Notes: a model not told the origin generated them from the sequence alone. A stretch of 64,000 bases of DNA from Curtobacterium aurantiacum (GCF_018598555.1 NZ_JAHEWN010000009.1:90723-154722); one strand, 5' to 3'; shown: positions 18,104 through 27,141, numbered from the stretch's first letter. Translations and numbers: made by a program.

Positions 18104-18775
18104 CTACAGCCCCAGGGGGCTGCCGTCCTGCACGATGATGCCGTCGGTGATCGCACGCTTCCGGAGCGCCACCTTCGTGCCGACGTCGAAGCCGGCGACG
18201 CGGTACTTCTCGCGGATGCGCTTGAGGTAGCTCTTCGCGGTCTCCTCGGAGATGCCGAGCTGGTAGGCGACGCTCTTGACGGGCTCGCCACCGCCGTACA
18301 GGGCCATCACGCGACGCTCCTGGGCGCTGAGCTTCGGGACGCCGCCGACGTCGCCGCTGTTGATGGCGAGGTCGAGCTCGGCCGAGACGTACTGCTCGCC
18401 GCGCTGGGCGGAGCGGATCGCCTCGACGATCATGTCGGCGTCCTCGCTCTTGACGAGGTACCCGAGGGCCCCGGCGCCGAGGGCCTCGCGCACGACGTTC
18501 GGCTCCGAGTACGTGCTCATCACGACGGTCTTGACGCCCGCGGTCTTGAGCGTCGAGATCTTCAGCGACACCGGGATGGAGTCCTTGAGGTCCAGGTCCA
18601 GCAGCACCACGTCGACCGGGAACGCCGGGCTCGTCAGGAGCTCGGGCCAGGTCGTGACGGCGGCCACCAGGGTGATGTCGTCGGCCGCGTTCCGGATCCA
18701 CTCCGTGAGCGCGCCGAGGAGCATCCTGTGGTCGTCGACCAGTGCGAGTCGGATCGGTTCCTCTGGAGTCGCCAT
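18104..18775 (-). CDS. NarL/LuxR-type response regulator
   Basis: The 223-residue protein has a receiver domain (1-125) with acid pair Asp14/Asp15, phospho-acceptor Asp60 (VVLLD), Thr/Ser at 87-88 and Lys109 (YLVKS). A LuxR-type helix-turn-helix occupies about 147-210 (LSAQERRVMALYGGGEPVKSVAYQLGISEETAKSYLKRI). It is the output of the kinase genes just upstream (gap of 87 bases). ATG 18775. The target genes are unknown. Confidence 0.9.
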   Translation of the reverse strand: MATPEEPIRLALVDDHRMLLGALTEWIRNAADDITLVAAVTTWPELLTSPAFPVDVVLLDLDLKDSIPVSLKISTLKTAGVKTVVMSTYSEPNVVREALGAGALGYLVKSEDADMIVEAIRSAQRGEQYVSAELDLAINSGDVGGVPKLSAQERRVMALYGGGEPVKSVAYQLGISEETAKSYLKRIREKYRVAGFDVGTKVALRKRAITDGIIVQDGSPLGL

Positions 18776-18862
18776 GCTGGCGTCCTTTCTCGGTGCGGAT
18801 TGCTCGGCCGATCCTAGGAGGATCCGGGCCGGAAGCGGGTCAGGCGTGCGGGTGTCCGGCAG

Positions 18863-20185
18863 CTACATCGACGGATGTCGGTTCACGACGCAGTGCGCCA
18901 CGATGTGCAGCGTGCCGTCCCGGACCGTCTCGGTGTACGGGCCGATGCGCTGCAGGGCGCTCCAGGCCGTCGGGCCGAGGCTGCGCCGCGGCACCCCACG
19001 GGACTCGATGACGACGGGGACGTCCATGGTGTCGTCGCTGACCGGGTGGCCGTCGGAGCCGATCGGGCCGAGGGTGACCGAGACGACGGGCATGCCGGGC
19101 TGCGCGGTGCGCCCGTCCCCGACCATCTGCCAGATCGCCTGCAGCAACCCGTCGCGCTGGGTGGGGGAGAGGTGTCCGGCGAGGGCGGTCGGGTCGGCGA
19201 CGCTGACCGATCGGCCGAGGTGGTCGGACTCGGTGATGGCGTGGTAGAGCCAGGTCTCGCGGCGGCCCTCGATCAGGTGCAGGCGGAGCTCGGTGGCGAG
19301 GGACGCGGCGACGGAGCTCGAGGCGTCGGACAGCGGCAGCGGGTCGGTGCCGTTCGCGACGGCGTCGAGCAGCTTCTCGGCGGCCAGGTCGAGCCGGGCG
19401 AGCTCGTCCGAGGCGAGCATGCCGACGGCGAACTGCGGTGCCTGCACGTTGCTCTGCACGAGCACCCGGTCGAGTTCGCGCTGCACCAGCTGACGGAACC
19501 GCTGCACGACGTACAGGGCGAGCGCCGGCGGTACGACGACGAGCGACAGCAGGGACACGATGCCGGGCATGGTTTCGTGCGTGATGGGTGTCGACGCCAC
19601 GGCCATCACGATGAAGGCGATGCCGAGCACGCCGATCGCGGCCGCGACCTCGCGGGCGGGCCGGAGCGTGGCGATCGGCAGCAACGCGAAGCCCGCGGCC
19701 ATCGAGGCCGTGGCGGTGTGCGCGATGTCGTGCTCGGGCCAGATGCCGATGAAGTCGAGCGTGACCACGCAGGCGAGGACGACGCAGATCAACGCGAAGG
19801 CCAGCCCCGTCAGCCGCTCGCCGTAGGTCAGGACACTGAGACCGACACCGACGGCGGCGACGACGTAGAGCAACCACGCGAGCGCGGGGAGCCACGGATC
19901 GGAGTACTCGTTCCAGCGCACCAGGAAGAAGGCGATGCCGGCGGCGGCCTCGATGGCGGTGAGGACCGCGGCGCCGAGCCCGAGGTAACCGGCACCGAGC
20001 GAGGCGCCGGGCTTGGCGGCTTGGCGCAGAGAGCGGGCACCGGTGGACGTCGAGGGGAGTCCTCGGGCCTGCCGGCGCTCGCTCGTCCGGTACCGCTCGC
20101 GTGCTTCGCGACGGGTACGGGGAGCTGGTGGCGAGGTCTCGCCGGGCAGACTGCGGCCGATGGTGTCCTCGGGGACCCGGGTCAT
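18863..20185 (-). CDS. Kinase-like membrane protein lacking ATP-binding motifs (putative pseudokinase partner)
   Basis: The 440-residue protein has a long basic cytoplasmic N-terminus (about 65 residues), about seven membrane helices (70-265) and a cytoplasmic C-terminus of about 170 residues. The C-terminal half has the length and helical pattern of a dimerisation plus HATPase region. I see no HDxxx motif, no E/N box and no DxGxG. It starts inside the end of the true kinase gene (4-base overlap) and precedes the response regulator, so it probably modulates or senses for that kinase. It could also be an unrelated membrane sensor. Confidence 0.7.
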   Translation of the reverse strand: MTRVPEDTIGRSLPGETSPPAPRTRREARERYRTSERRQARGLPSTSTGARSLRQAAKPGASLGAGYLGLGAAVLTAIEAAAGIAFFLVRWNEYSDPWLPALAWLLYVVAAVGVGLSVLTYGERLTGLAFALICVVLACVVTLDFIGIWPEHDIAHTATASMAAGFALLPIATLRPAREVAAAIGVLGIAFIVMAVASTPITHETMPGIVSLLSLVVVPPALALYVVQRFRQLVQRELDRVLVQSNVQAPQFAVGMLASDELARLDLAAEKLLDAVANGTDPLPLSDASSSVAASLATELRLHLIEGRRETWLYHAITESDHLGRSVSVADPTALAGHLSPTQRDGLLQAIWQMVGDGRTAQPGMPVVSVTLGPIGSDGHPVSDDTMDVPVVIESRGVPRRSLGPTAWSALQRIGPYTETVRDGTLHIVAHCVVNRHPSM

Positions 20186-21339
20186 CGCGGTGCCTCCAGG
20201 ACGACGGTGGTGCCGGAGCCCGGCGCGGAGAAGAGCTTGGCGTCGCCACCGACCTCGCGGAGGCGGTTCACGACGCTCTCCTTGAAGCCGAGCCGTTCGG
20301 CGCTGACGGTGGTGAGGTCGAAGCCGACGCCGGAGTCGGTGACCATCGCACGGACGACCTCGTTGTCGTGGACGATCGTGACGTGGGCCTCGCCGACACC
20401 GGCGTGCCGACGGACGTTCTCCAGGCACTCGCCGAGCGCGAGCAGGAACGCGTCGAGCACGTTCGACGGCAGCAGGACCTGTCCGGTGCCGTGCCAGCTG
20501 ACCTCGAGCCCCATCCGGCCGAAGCGCTGCTTGACCGACTCGAGGGTCTGCCCGAGCGGCGATTCCTCTTCGCGGGTGAGCGAGTAGTCGCCGGACTGCG
20601 AGGGCTGCGGGGTCGCACCGAGGCGCAGGTGCCGGAGCAGCCGGGCGTCCTCGGCGGCTTGCTCCCGCATCGCCTGCTCGGAGACGCCGACGCCGGAGTG
20701 CGCCAGCAGCGTCAGGGTCGCGAGCACGGTGTCGTGCAGCAGACGGGCACCCTGGCGCCGCTGCGCCTCGGTCTCGCTGGCCTGCCGTTCGGCGCGGTGG
20801 GCGGTGCCGATGCTGTAGATGCGACGGGCGACGCGGGGGATGCTGCGGGAGATCCAGATCGCCACGACGGCCATCAGGATCCACCCGAGCAGTGCGCCGC
20901 TGACGGGAGTCGACAGGAGCGAGCCCGACCCCCAGACCATGAGCACCACCACGGCACCGCCTCCGGCGATGGTGATGCCGAGACCGACCGGGTGTCCGCG
21001 CTGTGCCATCAGCGGTGCCGAGAGCCCGCCGGCGGCCAGGGGCATGACGGCGCTGGCGACGAGCGGCCTGGCCGAGTCCTCGACGCCGGTGAAGAGCAGC
21101 ACCATCGCGGCGAGCCCCGAGACGACGATGGCGGCGGTCCACCACACTTCGCCGCCGCGGGCGAAGCACACGAGTGCGGTGATCATCGCGGCGATGCAGA
21201 GGAGTGCGCCGATGAGGGGCAGCGTGGTCACGGCGGCGGAGGAGAGGATGCCCACGACGCTGACGAGCGCGCAGACGATGCCCACGACACGGGTCGCCGA
21301 CCGCAGCAAGCGGTCGCGTTCCTGTGCGATGAAGTCCAT
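20182..21339 (-). CDS. Sensor histidine kinase, DesK/NarX-like (HisKA_3 type)
   Basis: The 385-residue protein has about five to six membrane helices (15-165) and a dimerisation helix with LLHDTVLATL (His202). Its HATPase domain has N box ALGECLENVRRHAG (Asn309), G1 box VTDSGVGF and G2 region APGSGTT. It phosphorylates the LuxR-type regulator encoded two genes downstream. ATG 21339 with AGGA 7 bases before it is preferred over an ATG at 21414. No sensor domain is visible beyond the membrane helices, so a membrane or lipid signal is likely. Confidence 0.85.
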   Translation of the reverse strand: MDFIAQERDRLLRSATRVVGIVCALVSVVGILSSAAVTTLPLIGALLCIAAMITALVCFARGGEVWWTAAIVVSGLAAMVLLFTGVEDSARPLVASAVMPLAAGGLSAPLMAQRGHPVGLGITIAGGGAVVVLMVWGSGSLLSTPVSGALLGWILMAVVAIWISRSIPRVARRIYSIGTAHRAERQASETEAQRRQGARLLHDTVLATLTLLAHSGVGVSEQAMREQAAEDARLLRHLRLGATPQPSQSGDYSLTREEESPLGQTLESVKQRFGRMGLEVSWHGTGQVLLPSNVLDAFLLALGECLENVRRHAGVGEAHVTIVHDNEVVRAMVTDSGVGFDLTTVSAERLGFKESVVNRLREVGGDAKLFSAPGSGTTVVLEAPR

Positions 21340-21474
21340 CGATGTCCTGGTTGGTGACGATCTGGGTGGTGCGGGAAACCGAGCGTCGGTCAGTGCCGGG
21401 CTCCACGCCATCATTCCACGCGCGCCACCCGTTGGGGGGCCTTCGGCGCGCCGCGGTGGCTGGCGGGCTCCCGC

Positions 21475-22677
21475 TCAGGACTCGAGCAACCGCCGCAGGT
21501 GCGCCCCGACCTGCTCGTGCTCGATGAGGAACCCGTCGTGGCCGAACTCGCTCGCGATCACCGCGGCTGAGTCCCCGTCGAGGGTGTCCGGCACGCCCGC
21601 GGCGATCCGGTGCTGGTCCTCGACGGGGAACAGCCGGTCGCTCGAGACCCCCACCACCAGGGTCAGCGCGGTCACCAGCCCGAGTGCTGCCGACACCCCG
21701 CCGCGTCCGGCACCGACGTCGTGCGAGTCCATCGCGTACGTCAGGGTCACGTAACTCGAGGCGTCGAACCGCCGGGTGAACTTGTTGCCGTGGAAGTCGA
21801 GGTAGCTCTCCACCGAGAACCGCCCGTCGTCGCCGAGCGGGGAGACGTCGCTCTGCCAGGACCGCGCAAAGCGGCTGTTCAGCTCGTCCGACGCGCGGTA
21901 CGTCATGAGCGCCATCCGCCGGGCCAGCGACAGGCCGCGGTGCGGTCCCTCGCCGGCATCGGCCTCGTAGTAGTCGCCGCCCGCGAAGGCGGGGTCCATC
22001 TGGATCGCCGCCCGCTGCAGCGAGTTCGCCGCGATCTGGTCGGCGGTGGTCTGCGCCGTGGAGGCCAGGACGGCCAGCCGCTGCACGCGCGACGGGTGCG
22101 CGACGGCGAACTCGAGGGCGTGCATGCCGCCCATCGATCCGCCGACCACCGCGGCGAAGGTCTCGATGCCGAGCCGGTCGGCGAGCTGCACCTGCACCTC
22201 GACCTGGTCGCGCACCGTGACGAAGGGGAACCGCGAGCCCCACTCCACGCCCGTCGGCGACACCGAGGACGGCCCGGTGGTGCCCTGACAGCCGCCGAGC
22301 ATGTTCGGCGCGACGACGAACCACCGGTCGGTGTCGATCGCCTGGCCAGGTCCGACCACGTCACCCCACCAGCCGGCGGTGCGGTGGCCGGGGCCGGGAG
22401 CGCCCGTGACGTGCGAGTCGCCGGTCATCGCGTGCAGGACGAGCACCGCGTTGTCACGGGCGGCGTTGAGCGTGCCCCACGTCTCGTACGCCACCCGTAC
22501 GGCCGGCAGGCGGCCGCCGCGCACCCACTGCTCGCCGAGCGACGCGAAGTGGCGTGCTCCCGGGTGGTCGCCCGGACGCCATGCGCCGGTCACGGGGGGC
22601 TTGCCGAGGGTGCCGAGTTCGGTGCCGGGCACCAGGGTGGACGGCACGGAGTCCTCGGGGGTCGTCTGCCAGTCCAT
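21475..22677 (-). CDS. metX: Homoserine O-acetyltransferase
   Basis: The 400-residue alpha/beta-hydrolase has the MetX hallmarks. VLVLHAMTGDSHVTG and MLGGCQGTTGPSS are the oxyanion/active-site regions, VVGGSMGGMHALEF carries the nucleophile Ser, and FGHDGFLIE holds the catalytic His. It makes O-acetylhomoserine from homoserine and acetyl-CoA for methionine synthesis. ATG 22677 (MDWQTTPED) is chosen; an upstream frame start at 22710 overlaps a CAGACT promoter-like hexamer. It follows metY on the same strand after a 170-base gap holding a palindromic repeat, so it may have its own promoter. Confidence 0.92.
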   Translation of the reverse strand: MDWQTTPEDSVPSTLVPGTELGTLGKPPVTGAWRPGDHPGARHFASLGEQWVRGGRLPAVRVAYETWGTLNAARDNAVLVLHAMTGDSHVTGAPGPGHRTAGWWGDVVGPGQAIDTDRWFVVAPNMLGGCQGTTGPSSVSPTGVEWGSRFPFVTVRDQVEVQVQLADRLGIETFAAVVGGSMGGMHALEFAVAHPSRVQRLAVLASTAQTTADQIAANSLQRAAIQMDPAFAGGDYYEADAGEGPHRGLSLARRMALMTYRASDELNSRFARSWQSDVSPLGDDGRFSVESYLDFHGNKFTRRFDASSYVTLTYAMDSHDVGAGRGGVSAALGLVTALTLVVGVSSDRLFPVEDQHRIAAGVPDTLDGDSAAVIASEFGHDGFLIEHEQVGAHLRRLLES

Positions 22678-22768
22678 CGTGCGTCCAGTCTGCCGGGAGG
22701 CGCGGGTCACCGCCGCCGTGTTACGTCACGCCCGGCGCCTGCGGGTTGGGTCGGGCGGGCCGGTTGGG

Positions 22769-22828
22769 GCCGACGCAGAACGACAGGGCCGATGTCGCAC
22801 GACGTCGACCCTGTCGTTCTGCGTCGGC
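22769..22828. repeat. GTCGTACGAC-type palindromic repeat, copy 3
   Basis: A near-perfect 60-base palindrome runs from GCCGACGCAGAACGACAGGG on the left to the complementary right arm, centred on GTCGCACGAC (22794-22803). It lies in the metY-metX gap, so transcripts starting at metY would have to pass it to reach metX. Confidence 0.85.
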
Positions 22829-22847
22829 AGGCAGGCTCGCGCCGGCC

Positions 22848-24179
22848 CTACGCGCGCTGGCTCTCCTGCGCGACCGCTCGGGCCGCAGCGAGCCCGGCCT
22901 CGAGGTCCGCCTTCAGGTCCGCGATGTTCTCGATGCCGACCGACAGGCGCACCAGCCCGGGCGTGACCCCGGTGGTGAGCTGCTGCTCCGGGGTGAGCTG
23001 CGAGTGCGTGGTCGACGCCGGGTGGATGACGAGCGACCGGACGTCGCCGATGTTCGCCAGGTGCGAGAACAGCCGCAGGTTGTCGACGAACGCCTTGCCC
23101 GCGCTCACCCCGCCCTTGAGCTCGAACGACAGCACCGCGCCGACGCCCTTCGGCGCGTACCGGTTCGCGGCGGCGTACCAGGGCGACGTCGGCAGTCCGG
23201 CGTAGGCGACGGTGGCGACGTCGGGGTGCTGGTCGAGCCACTCCGCGATCTCCTGGGCGTTGGACACGTGCCGCTCGATGCGGAGCGACAGGGTCTCGAT
23301 GCCCTGCAGCAACGCGAACGCGGTGTCCGCCGAGTTCGAGGCTCCGAGGTCACGGAGCAGCTGCACGCGGGCCTTGACGATGTAGGCGAGCGCGTCGCCG
23401 ACGGCCTCGGTGAAGACCGCACCGTGGTACGACGGGTCCGGGGTGCTGAACTCGGGGAACCGGTCGGCGTGCTCCGACCAGGCGAACGTCCCGCCGTCGA
23501 CGATGAGCCCGCCGATGACCGTGCCGTGCCCGCCGAGGAACTTCGTGGCCGAGTGCACGACGATGTCGGCGCCGTGCTCGAACGGACGGATGAGGTACGG
23601 CGTCGCGATCGTGTTGTCGACGATCAGCGGGACACCGGACTCGTGCGCGACGTCGCTGACGCCGGTGACGTCGAGGACGTTGATCCTCGGGTTGCCGATG
23701 GTCTCGGCGAAGAACAGCTTCGTGTTCGGGCGGACCGCGCGGCGCCACTCCTCGAGGTCGTCCTGGTCCTCGACGAACGTCGTCTCGATGCCGAGCTTCG
23801 CCAGCGTGTACTTGAACAGGTTGTACGTGCCGCCGTAGATCGACGACGACGACACGATGTGGTCGCCCGCGCCGGCGATGTTCAGCACCGCGTACGTCTC
23901 CGCCGCCTGGCCGGACGCGACGAGCAGGGCCCCGGAGCCGCCCTCGAGCGCGGCGATCCGCTGCTCGACGACGTCGTTCGTCGGGTTCGTGATCCGCGAG
24001 TAGATGTTGCCCGGCTTGGCGAGCGCGAACACGTCGCGCGCTTCGTCCGAGTTCGCGAAGACGTACGAGGTCGTCTTGTAGATCGGCGTCGCTCGGGCGC
24101 CCGTGGTCGGGTCCGGCTGCGCGCCGGCGTGGACCTGGGTGGTCTCGAACTGCCACTGCGCGGCGTCGTGCTCGGTCAT
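22848..24179 (-). CDS. metY: O-acetylhomoserine sulfhydrylase
   Basis: The 443-residue protein belongs to the Cys/Met PLP enzymes: PIYKTTSYVF, ASGQAAETYAVL, the SSSIYGGTYNLF loop, VDNTIATPYL, and VVHSATKFLGGHGT with the PLP Lys. The C-terminal signature is LVRLSVGIENIADLKADL. It makes homocysteine from O-acetylhomoserine and sulfide. AGGAGCACCAAG precedes ATG 24179. Paired with metX downstream, it gives direct sulfhydrylation. The upstream region has an unusual long inverted repeat but no SAM riboswitch that I recognise. Confidence 0.93.
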   Translation of the reverse strand: MTEHDAAQWQFETTQVHAGAQPDPTTGARATPIYKTTSYVFANSDEARDVFALAKPGNIYSRITNPTNDVVEQRIAALEGGSGALLVASGQAAETYAVLNIAGAGDHIVSSSSIYGGTYNLFKYTLAKLGIETTFVEDQDDLEEWRRAVRPNTKLFFAETIGNPRINVLDVTGVSDVAHESGVPLIVDNTIATPYLIRPFEHGADIVVHSATKFLGGHGTVIGGLIVDGGTFAWSEHADRFPEFSTPDPSYHGAVFTEAVGDALAYIVKARVQLLRDLGASNSADTAFALLQGIETLSLRIERHVSNAQEIAEWLDQHPDVATVAYAGLPTSPWYAAANRYAPKGVGAVLSFELKGGVSAGKAFVDNLRLFSHLANIGDVRSLVIHPASTTHSQLTPEQQLTTGVTPGLVRLSVGIENIADLKADLEAGLAAARAVAQESQRA

Positions 24180-24224
24180 CTTGGTGCTCCTGTCCGGTGC
24201 GGCTGGTCGTCGGGTCGCCTTGCG

Positions 24225-24351
24225 CTCGGCCTGGAGGCTCGGCGCTGCTGTGCGTCGGGTGTCACGGTACGCAGGTGGCCGGGCCCGCACCACCGCACCC
24301 GCCTCGGGACGTAACGCACCCGCCGGGCCCGCCCCGCGCCTCCAGGCCGAG
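24225..24351. repeat. Inverted repeat with 14-base perfect arms upstream of metY
   Basis: CTCGGCCTGGAGGC (24225-24238) and GCCTCCAGGCCGAG (24338-24351) are exact complements 99 bases apart, with the likely metY promoter between them. The arm sequence is the same GCCTCCAGGCC half-element seen in the terminator family. Confidence 0.7.
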
Positions 24352-24391
24352 CAGTGCGACGCAGGTCCGCACCGTGCTGTCGCCGTCAGGC

Positions 24392-24453
24392 GGTGCGAGG
24401 TTGGTTGTGCGGTGCGGCCCTGCCGCGCCGCACGGAGTGGGCAAGCTCGCACC
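24392..24453. repeat. GGTGCGAG...CTCGCACC palindromic element
   Basis: GGTGCGAG (24392-24399) and CTCGCACC (24446-24453) flank an inner near-palindrome (GTGCGGTGCGGC against GCCGCAC). Multiple copies of the same end sequences occur at 63580-64000. It lies 36 bases after the acyltransferase stop. Confidence 0.7.
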
Positions 24454-24488
24454 GGCAGGAGAAACGCGCACGGTGCGAAGGGGCACCG

Positions 24489-25580
24489 CTACGCACGCTC
24501 GCGGCGGAACAGCCAGTCGACCTTCGGCTCGAGCAGCCACCGCATCCCGCGCCGCACGAAGGGCTGCGCCAGGAACAGGCTGACGACGCACGCGATCGCG
24601 ACCATGAGCAGCACGAACGGCCAGGCCGAGTGTTCGCCGGCCAGGACGCCGGACTCCCGGATCGGGTAGAGGACGAACGTGTGGAGCAGGTACACGTACA
24701 TCGTCGCGGCGCCGAACTGCGTGATCCAGATGTTCCGACGGGGGATGAGCACCAGGAACGACGCCGTCAGCAGGCTCGCGAGCAGCATCAGGCCGAAGCG
24801 CACCGCACCCGCCCACCAGGCGTCCTCGCCGAGCCCGGAGTAGGAGTCGTCGTAGAAGAACCAGTGGTGCAGGTCGAACTCCTTGAACTGCGGGATCCAC
24901 ACCGCGCACGACACCGCCCACGCGGCGAACACGACGACGGCGGCGATCCGGACCCGGACGACCGTGCGGCGGGAGGCCTCGTACCAGCGGTCGAAGACGC
25001 CCCACTGCTTGACCTGCCAGCCGAGCAGGAAGAACGGCAGCAGGCTGATCGCCCTCGACAGCGAGAGCGTCGAGTCGACGTTGTCGAAGTAGCCCACGCC
25101 GATGCTGAACACGACCGCCCAGAACAGCGGCCACCGCAGCTGCGCCAGGTACGGCAGGATCAGCTTGAAGATGCCCAGGGCCAGCAGGAACCACAGGGTC
25201 CAGGTCGGCTTCGTCGGGTTGAAGTCCTTACCGCCCTCGACGATGCCCTGCACCACGGTCCAGATCGTCTGCATGATGATGTACGGCACGACGATGTCCG
25301 TGATCGTCCGGCGCATCCGCCTGGCCGTCGGGGTGTCCGCCGACGAGAAGTAGCCGCTGATCACGCCGAACGCCGGCATGTGGAACGCGTAGATGAACGT
25401 GTAGAGCGCCAGCGCGTGCTCACTCGCCGGCGTCTGGCGCTGGATCGCGTGGCCGATGACCACGAGCGTGACCGCGACGAACCGCGCGGTGTCCCACATC
25501 GGGATCCGGCGCGGGGCTCGACCGGGCTCGAGCTGCGTCGCCGGGGCCGAGGGGGCGGGAGGGGCGGCATCCGTCGTCAT
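24489..25580 (-). CDS. Acyltransferase-3 family membrane protein
   Basis: The 363-residue protein has about ten membrane helices and the family signatures MWDTARFVAVTLVVIGHAI (with the conserved His), IYAFHMPAFGVISGYFSS, WFLLALGIFKL and MYVYLLHTFVLYPIRESG. Members O-acylate exported sugars, peptidoglycan or other envelope components. The target is not indicated by neighbours. A TAACGT hexamer ends 8 bases before ATG 25580, so the transcript may be leaderless. The gene is divergent from the SDR. Confidence 0.88.
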   Translation of the reverse strand: MTTDAAPPAPSAPATQLEPGRAPRRIPMWDTARFVAVTLVVIGHAIQRQTPASEHALALYTFIYAFHMPAFGVISGYFSSADTPTARRMRRTITDIVVPYIIMQTIWTVVQGIVEGGKDFNPTKPTWTLWFLLALGIFKLILPYLAQLRWPLFWAVVFSIGVGYFDNVDSTLSLSRAISLLPFFLLGWQVKQWGVFDRWYEASRRTVVRVRIAAVVVFAAWAVSCAVWIPQFKEFDLHHWFFYDDSYSGLGEDAWWAGAVRFGLMLLASLLTASFLVLIPRRNIWITQFGAATMYVYLLHTFVLYPIRESGVLAGEHSAWPFVLLMVAIACVVSLFLAQPFVRRGMRWLLEPKVDWLFRRERA

Positions 25581-25588
25581 CGCCGGTC

Positions 25589-25594
25589 ACGTTA
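25589..25594 (-). promoter_or_regulatory. -10 hexamer TAACGT of the acyltransferase gene
   Basis: TAACGT (read on the minus strand) ends 8 bases before ATG 25580, and no purine-rich ribosome site lies between. Confidence 0.4.
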
Positions 25595-25703
25595 CCGGAT
25601 CGTGACCTGCACGGCCCGCTGCGGTGCCGCGACCGTGCCGCTCGCTACGGTGGACGCACCGGGCCACCAGTCGCCCCGGACACCGACGCAGGAGGCAGAT
25701 CAC

Positions 25704-26477
25704 ATGGCAGCACGGCGCGCAGTCGTCACCGGAGCGAGCTCGGGCATCGGGGCGGCGACCGTCCGGCTGTTCCGGTCGCGGGGGTGGGACGTCCTCGCCG
25801 TGGCCCGTCGCGCGGCGAAGCTCGAGGCGCTCGCCGCGGAGACCGGGGCGGACACCCTGGTCGCCGACATCACGAGCGCCGACGACGTCGCGGCCCTCGC
25901 CGCCCGGGTCGCGGGCCTCGGCGGCGCGGACGTGCTGGTGAACAACGCCGGTGGGGCGTTCGGTTCGGCGAGCGTCGAGGAGTCCGACGTGGACGACTGG
26001 CGTGCCATGTTCGAGGTCAACGTGATCGGCACGAAGCGGGTCGTCTCGGCGCTCCTGCCGCACCTGCGCGACCGGGCTCGCGAGTCCGGGGGAGCGGACA
26101 TCGTCACCGTGACGAGCACCGCCGGCTTCGTGGCGTACGAGAACGGCGGCGGGTACAACGCCGCGAAGTTCGCCGAGCACGCCCTGGTCGGCGCGCTCCG
26201 GCTCGAGCTGAACGGTGAGCCGATCCGTGTCGTCGAGATCGCGCCGGGCATGGTGAAGACCGACGAGTTCGCGCTCACCCGGTTCCGCGGGGACGAGCAG
26301 AAGGCGGCCGCGGTGTACGACGACGTGCCGGAGCCGCTGGTGGCCGACGACGTCGCCGAGGCGATCGTGCACGCGGTGGAGCTGCCGGCGCACGTGAACC
26401 TCGACCTCGTGACGATCCGGCCGGTGGCGCAGTCGGCGCAGCACAAGCTGGCGCGCGGCCCGCTGACGCCGCGCTGA
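25704..26477 (+). CDS. Short-chain dehydrogenase/reductase
   Basis: The 257-residue classical SDR has TGASSGIG (NAD(P) loop), NNAGG, a catalytic Ser in VTSTAGF, and YNAAK with the catalytic Tyr/Lys. ADI in place of longer cofactor motifs and ARRAAKLEAL suggest NADP preference. It is similar to the YdfG/serine 3-dehydrogenase group, which act on small hydroxy acids; the substrate is unproved. GGAGG lies 8 bases before ATG 25704. A TACGGT hexamer at 25646-25651 is a possible -10. It ends before a GC hairpin. Confidence 0.9.
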   Translation: MAARRAVVTGASSGIGAATVRLFRSRGWDVLAVARRAAKLEALAAETGADTLVADITSADDVAALAARVAGLGGADVLVNNAGGAFGSASVEESDVDDWRAMFEVNVIGTKRVVSALLPHLRDRARESGGADIVTVTSTAGFVAYENGGGYNAAKFAEHALVGALRLELNGEPIRVVEIAPGMVKTDEFALTRFRGDEQKAAAVYDDVPEPLVADDVAEAIVHAVELPAHVNLDLVTIRPVAQSAQHKLARGPLTPR

Positions 26478-26517
26478 GCCGACCCGCGCGCCGGTCGCGC
26501 AGCCCCCGCGTCGTGCA

Positions 26518-26549
26518 GGCCGGGCCCCCGCACCGCCGGGGGCCGGGCC
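26518..26549. terminator. GC-rich hairpin after the SDR gene
   Basis: GGCCCCCG (26523-26530) and CGGGGGCC (26537-26544) pair around a 6-base loop, with outer GGCC/GGCC pairs. No U-tract follows. The rest of the 136-base gap is GC-rich and featureless up to the next -10. Confidence 0.55.
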
Positions 26550-26601
26550 CGCGCAGCGCCCGGGCGGTGGTCGCGGGTCGCGGGCGCGGGCTCCCTGCCG
26601 G

Positions 26602-26607
26602 TACCGT
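26602..26607 (+). promoter_or_regulatory. -10 hexamer TACCGT, probable leaderless start
   Basis: TACCGT ends 6 bases before ATG 26614, with no ribosome site in the spacer. Confidence 0.5.
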
Positions 26608-26613
26608 GGTCGG

Positions 26614-27141
26614 ATGCCGATCAGCAGCGAACCCGAGCCCGCGGCTCCGTCGACCGTGACCGTGACGAGCGGGCCCGAGGTGCTCGGCTGGCTGGAGTTC
26701 GGTGACGCCGCACGCCTGCTCGCCAAGGACGTCCTGTCCAGCGGCTTCGAGCCCGAGGTCGTCGTCGCCGTCGCCCGCGGCGGACTGATCATCGCCGGCG
26801 CCGTCGCGTACGCCCTCGGCACCAAGGAGTGCGGCTCGATCAACGTCGAGTTCTACACCGACGTCGAGCAGCGGCTGGAGGAGCCGGTCGTGCTCGCCCC
26901 CGCCCTCGACGCCCTGAGCCTCGCCGGCAAGCGTGTCCTCGTCGTCGACGACGTGTCCGACTCCGGCCGCACCCTGCGCCTGGTGGTCGACATCATCCGG
27001 AACGCCGGTGCCGACGTCCGGAGCGCCTGCCTGTACTCGAAGCCCGGAACCGTCCTCGAGCCCGACCACGTGTGGCGTCGGGTCGACGGCTGGATCACGT
27101 TCCCGTGGAGCGCCCTCGCTCCCGTGACGGCCGAGTCGTGA
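26614..27141 (+). CDS. Purine-type phosphoribosyltransferase
   Basis: The 175-residue PRTase has [21 protein letters not shown] near the pyrophosphate loop and [18 protein letters not shown], the PRPP-binding signature. The length and ARGG motif fit the Gpt/Hpt-like group (xanthine-guanine or hypoxanthine). The role is probably base salvage. The stop overlaps the next gene's GTG (GTGA), so it leads a run of overlapping or tightly spaced genes (PRTase, S51, ung). Confidence 0.85.
   Translation: MPISSEPEPAAPSTVTVTSGPEVLGWLEFGDAARLLAKDVLSSGFEPEVVVAVARGGLIIAGAVAYALGTKECGSINVEFYTDVEQRLEEPVVLAPALDALSLAGKRVLVVDDVSDSGRTLRLVVDIIRNAGADVRSACLYSKPGTVLEPDHVWRRVDGWITFPWSALAPVTAES

Larger units (their letters stand above)
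24180..24488. other. 309-base gene-free region upstream of metY
   Basis: No gene fits here. It holds the metY leader, an inverted repeat with 14-base arms, possible -10 hexamers on the minus strand (TACCGT near 24270, TTACGT near 24312), and a GGTGCGAG-family element next to the acyltransferase stop. Confidence 0.6.

Noticed and set aside
24180..24260. SAM riboswitch upstream of metY
   Set aside because: I looked for the conserved SAM-I and SAM-IV core features and did not find them. Only palindromic repeat halves are present.
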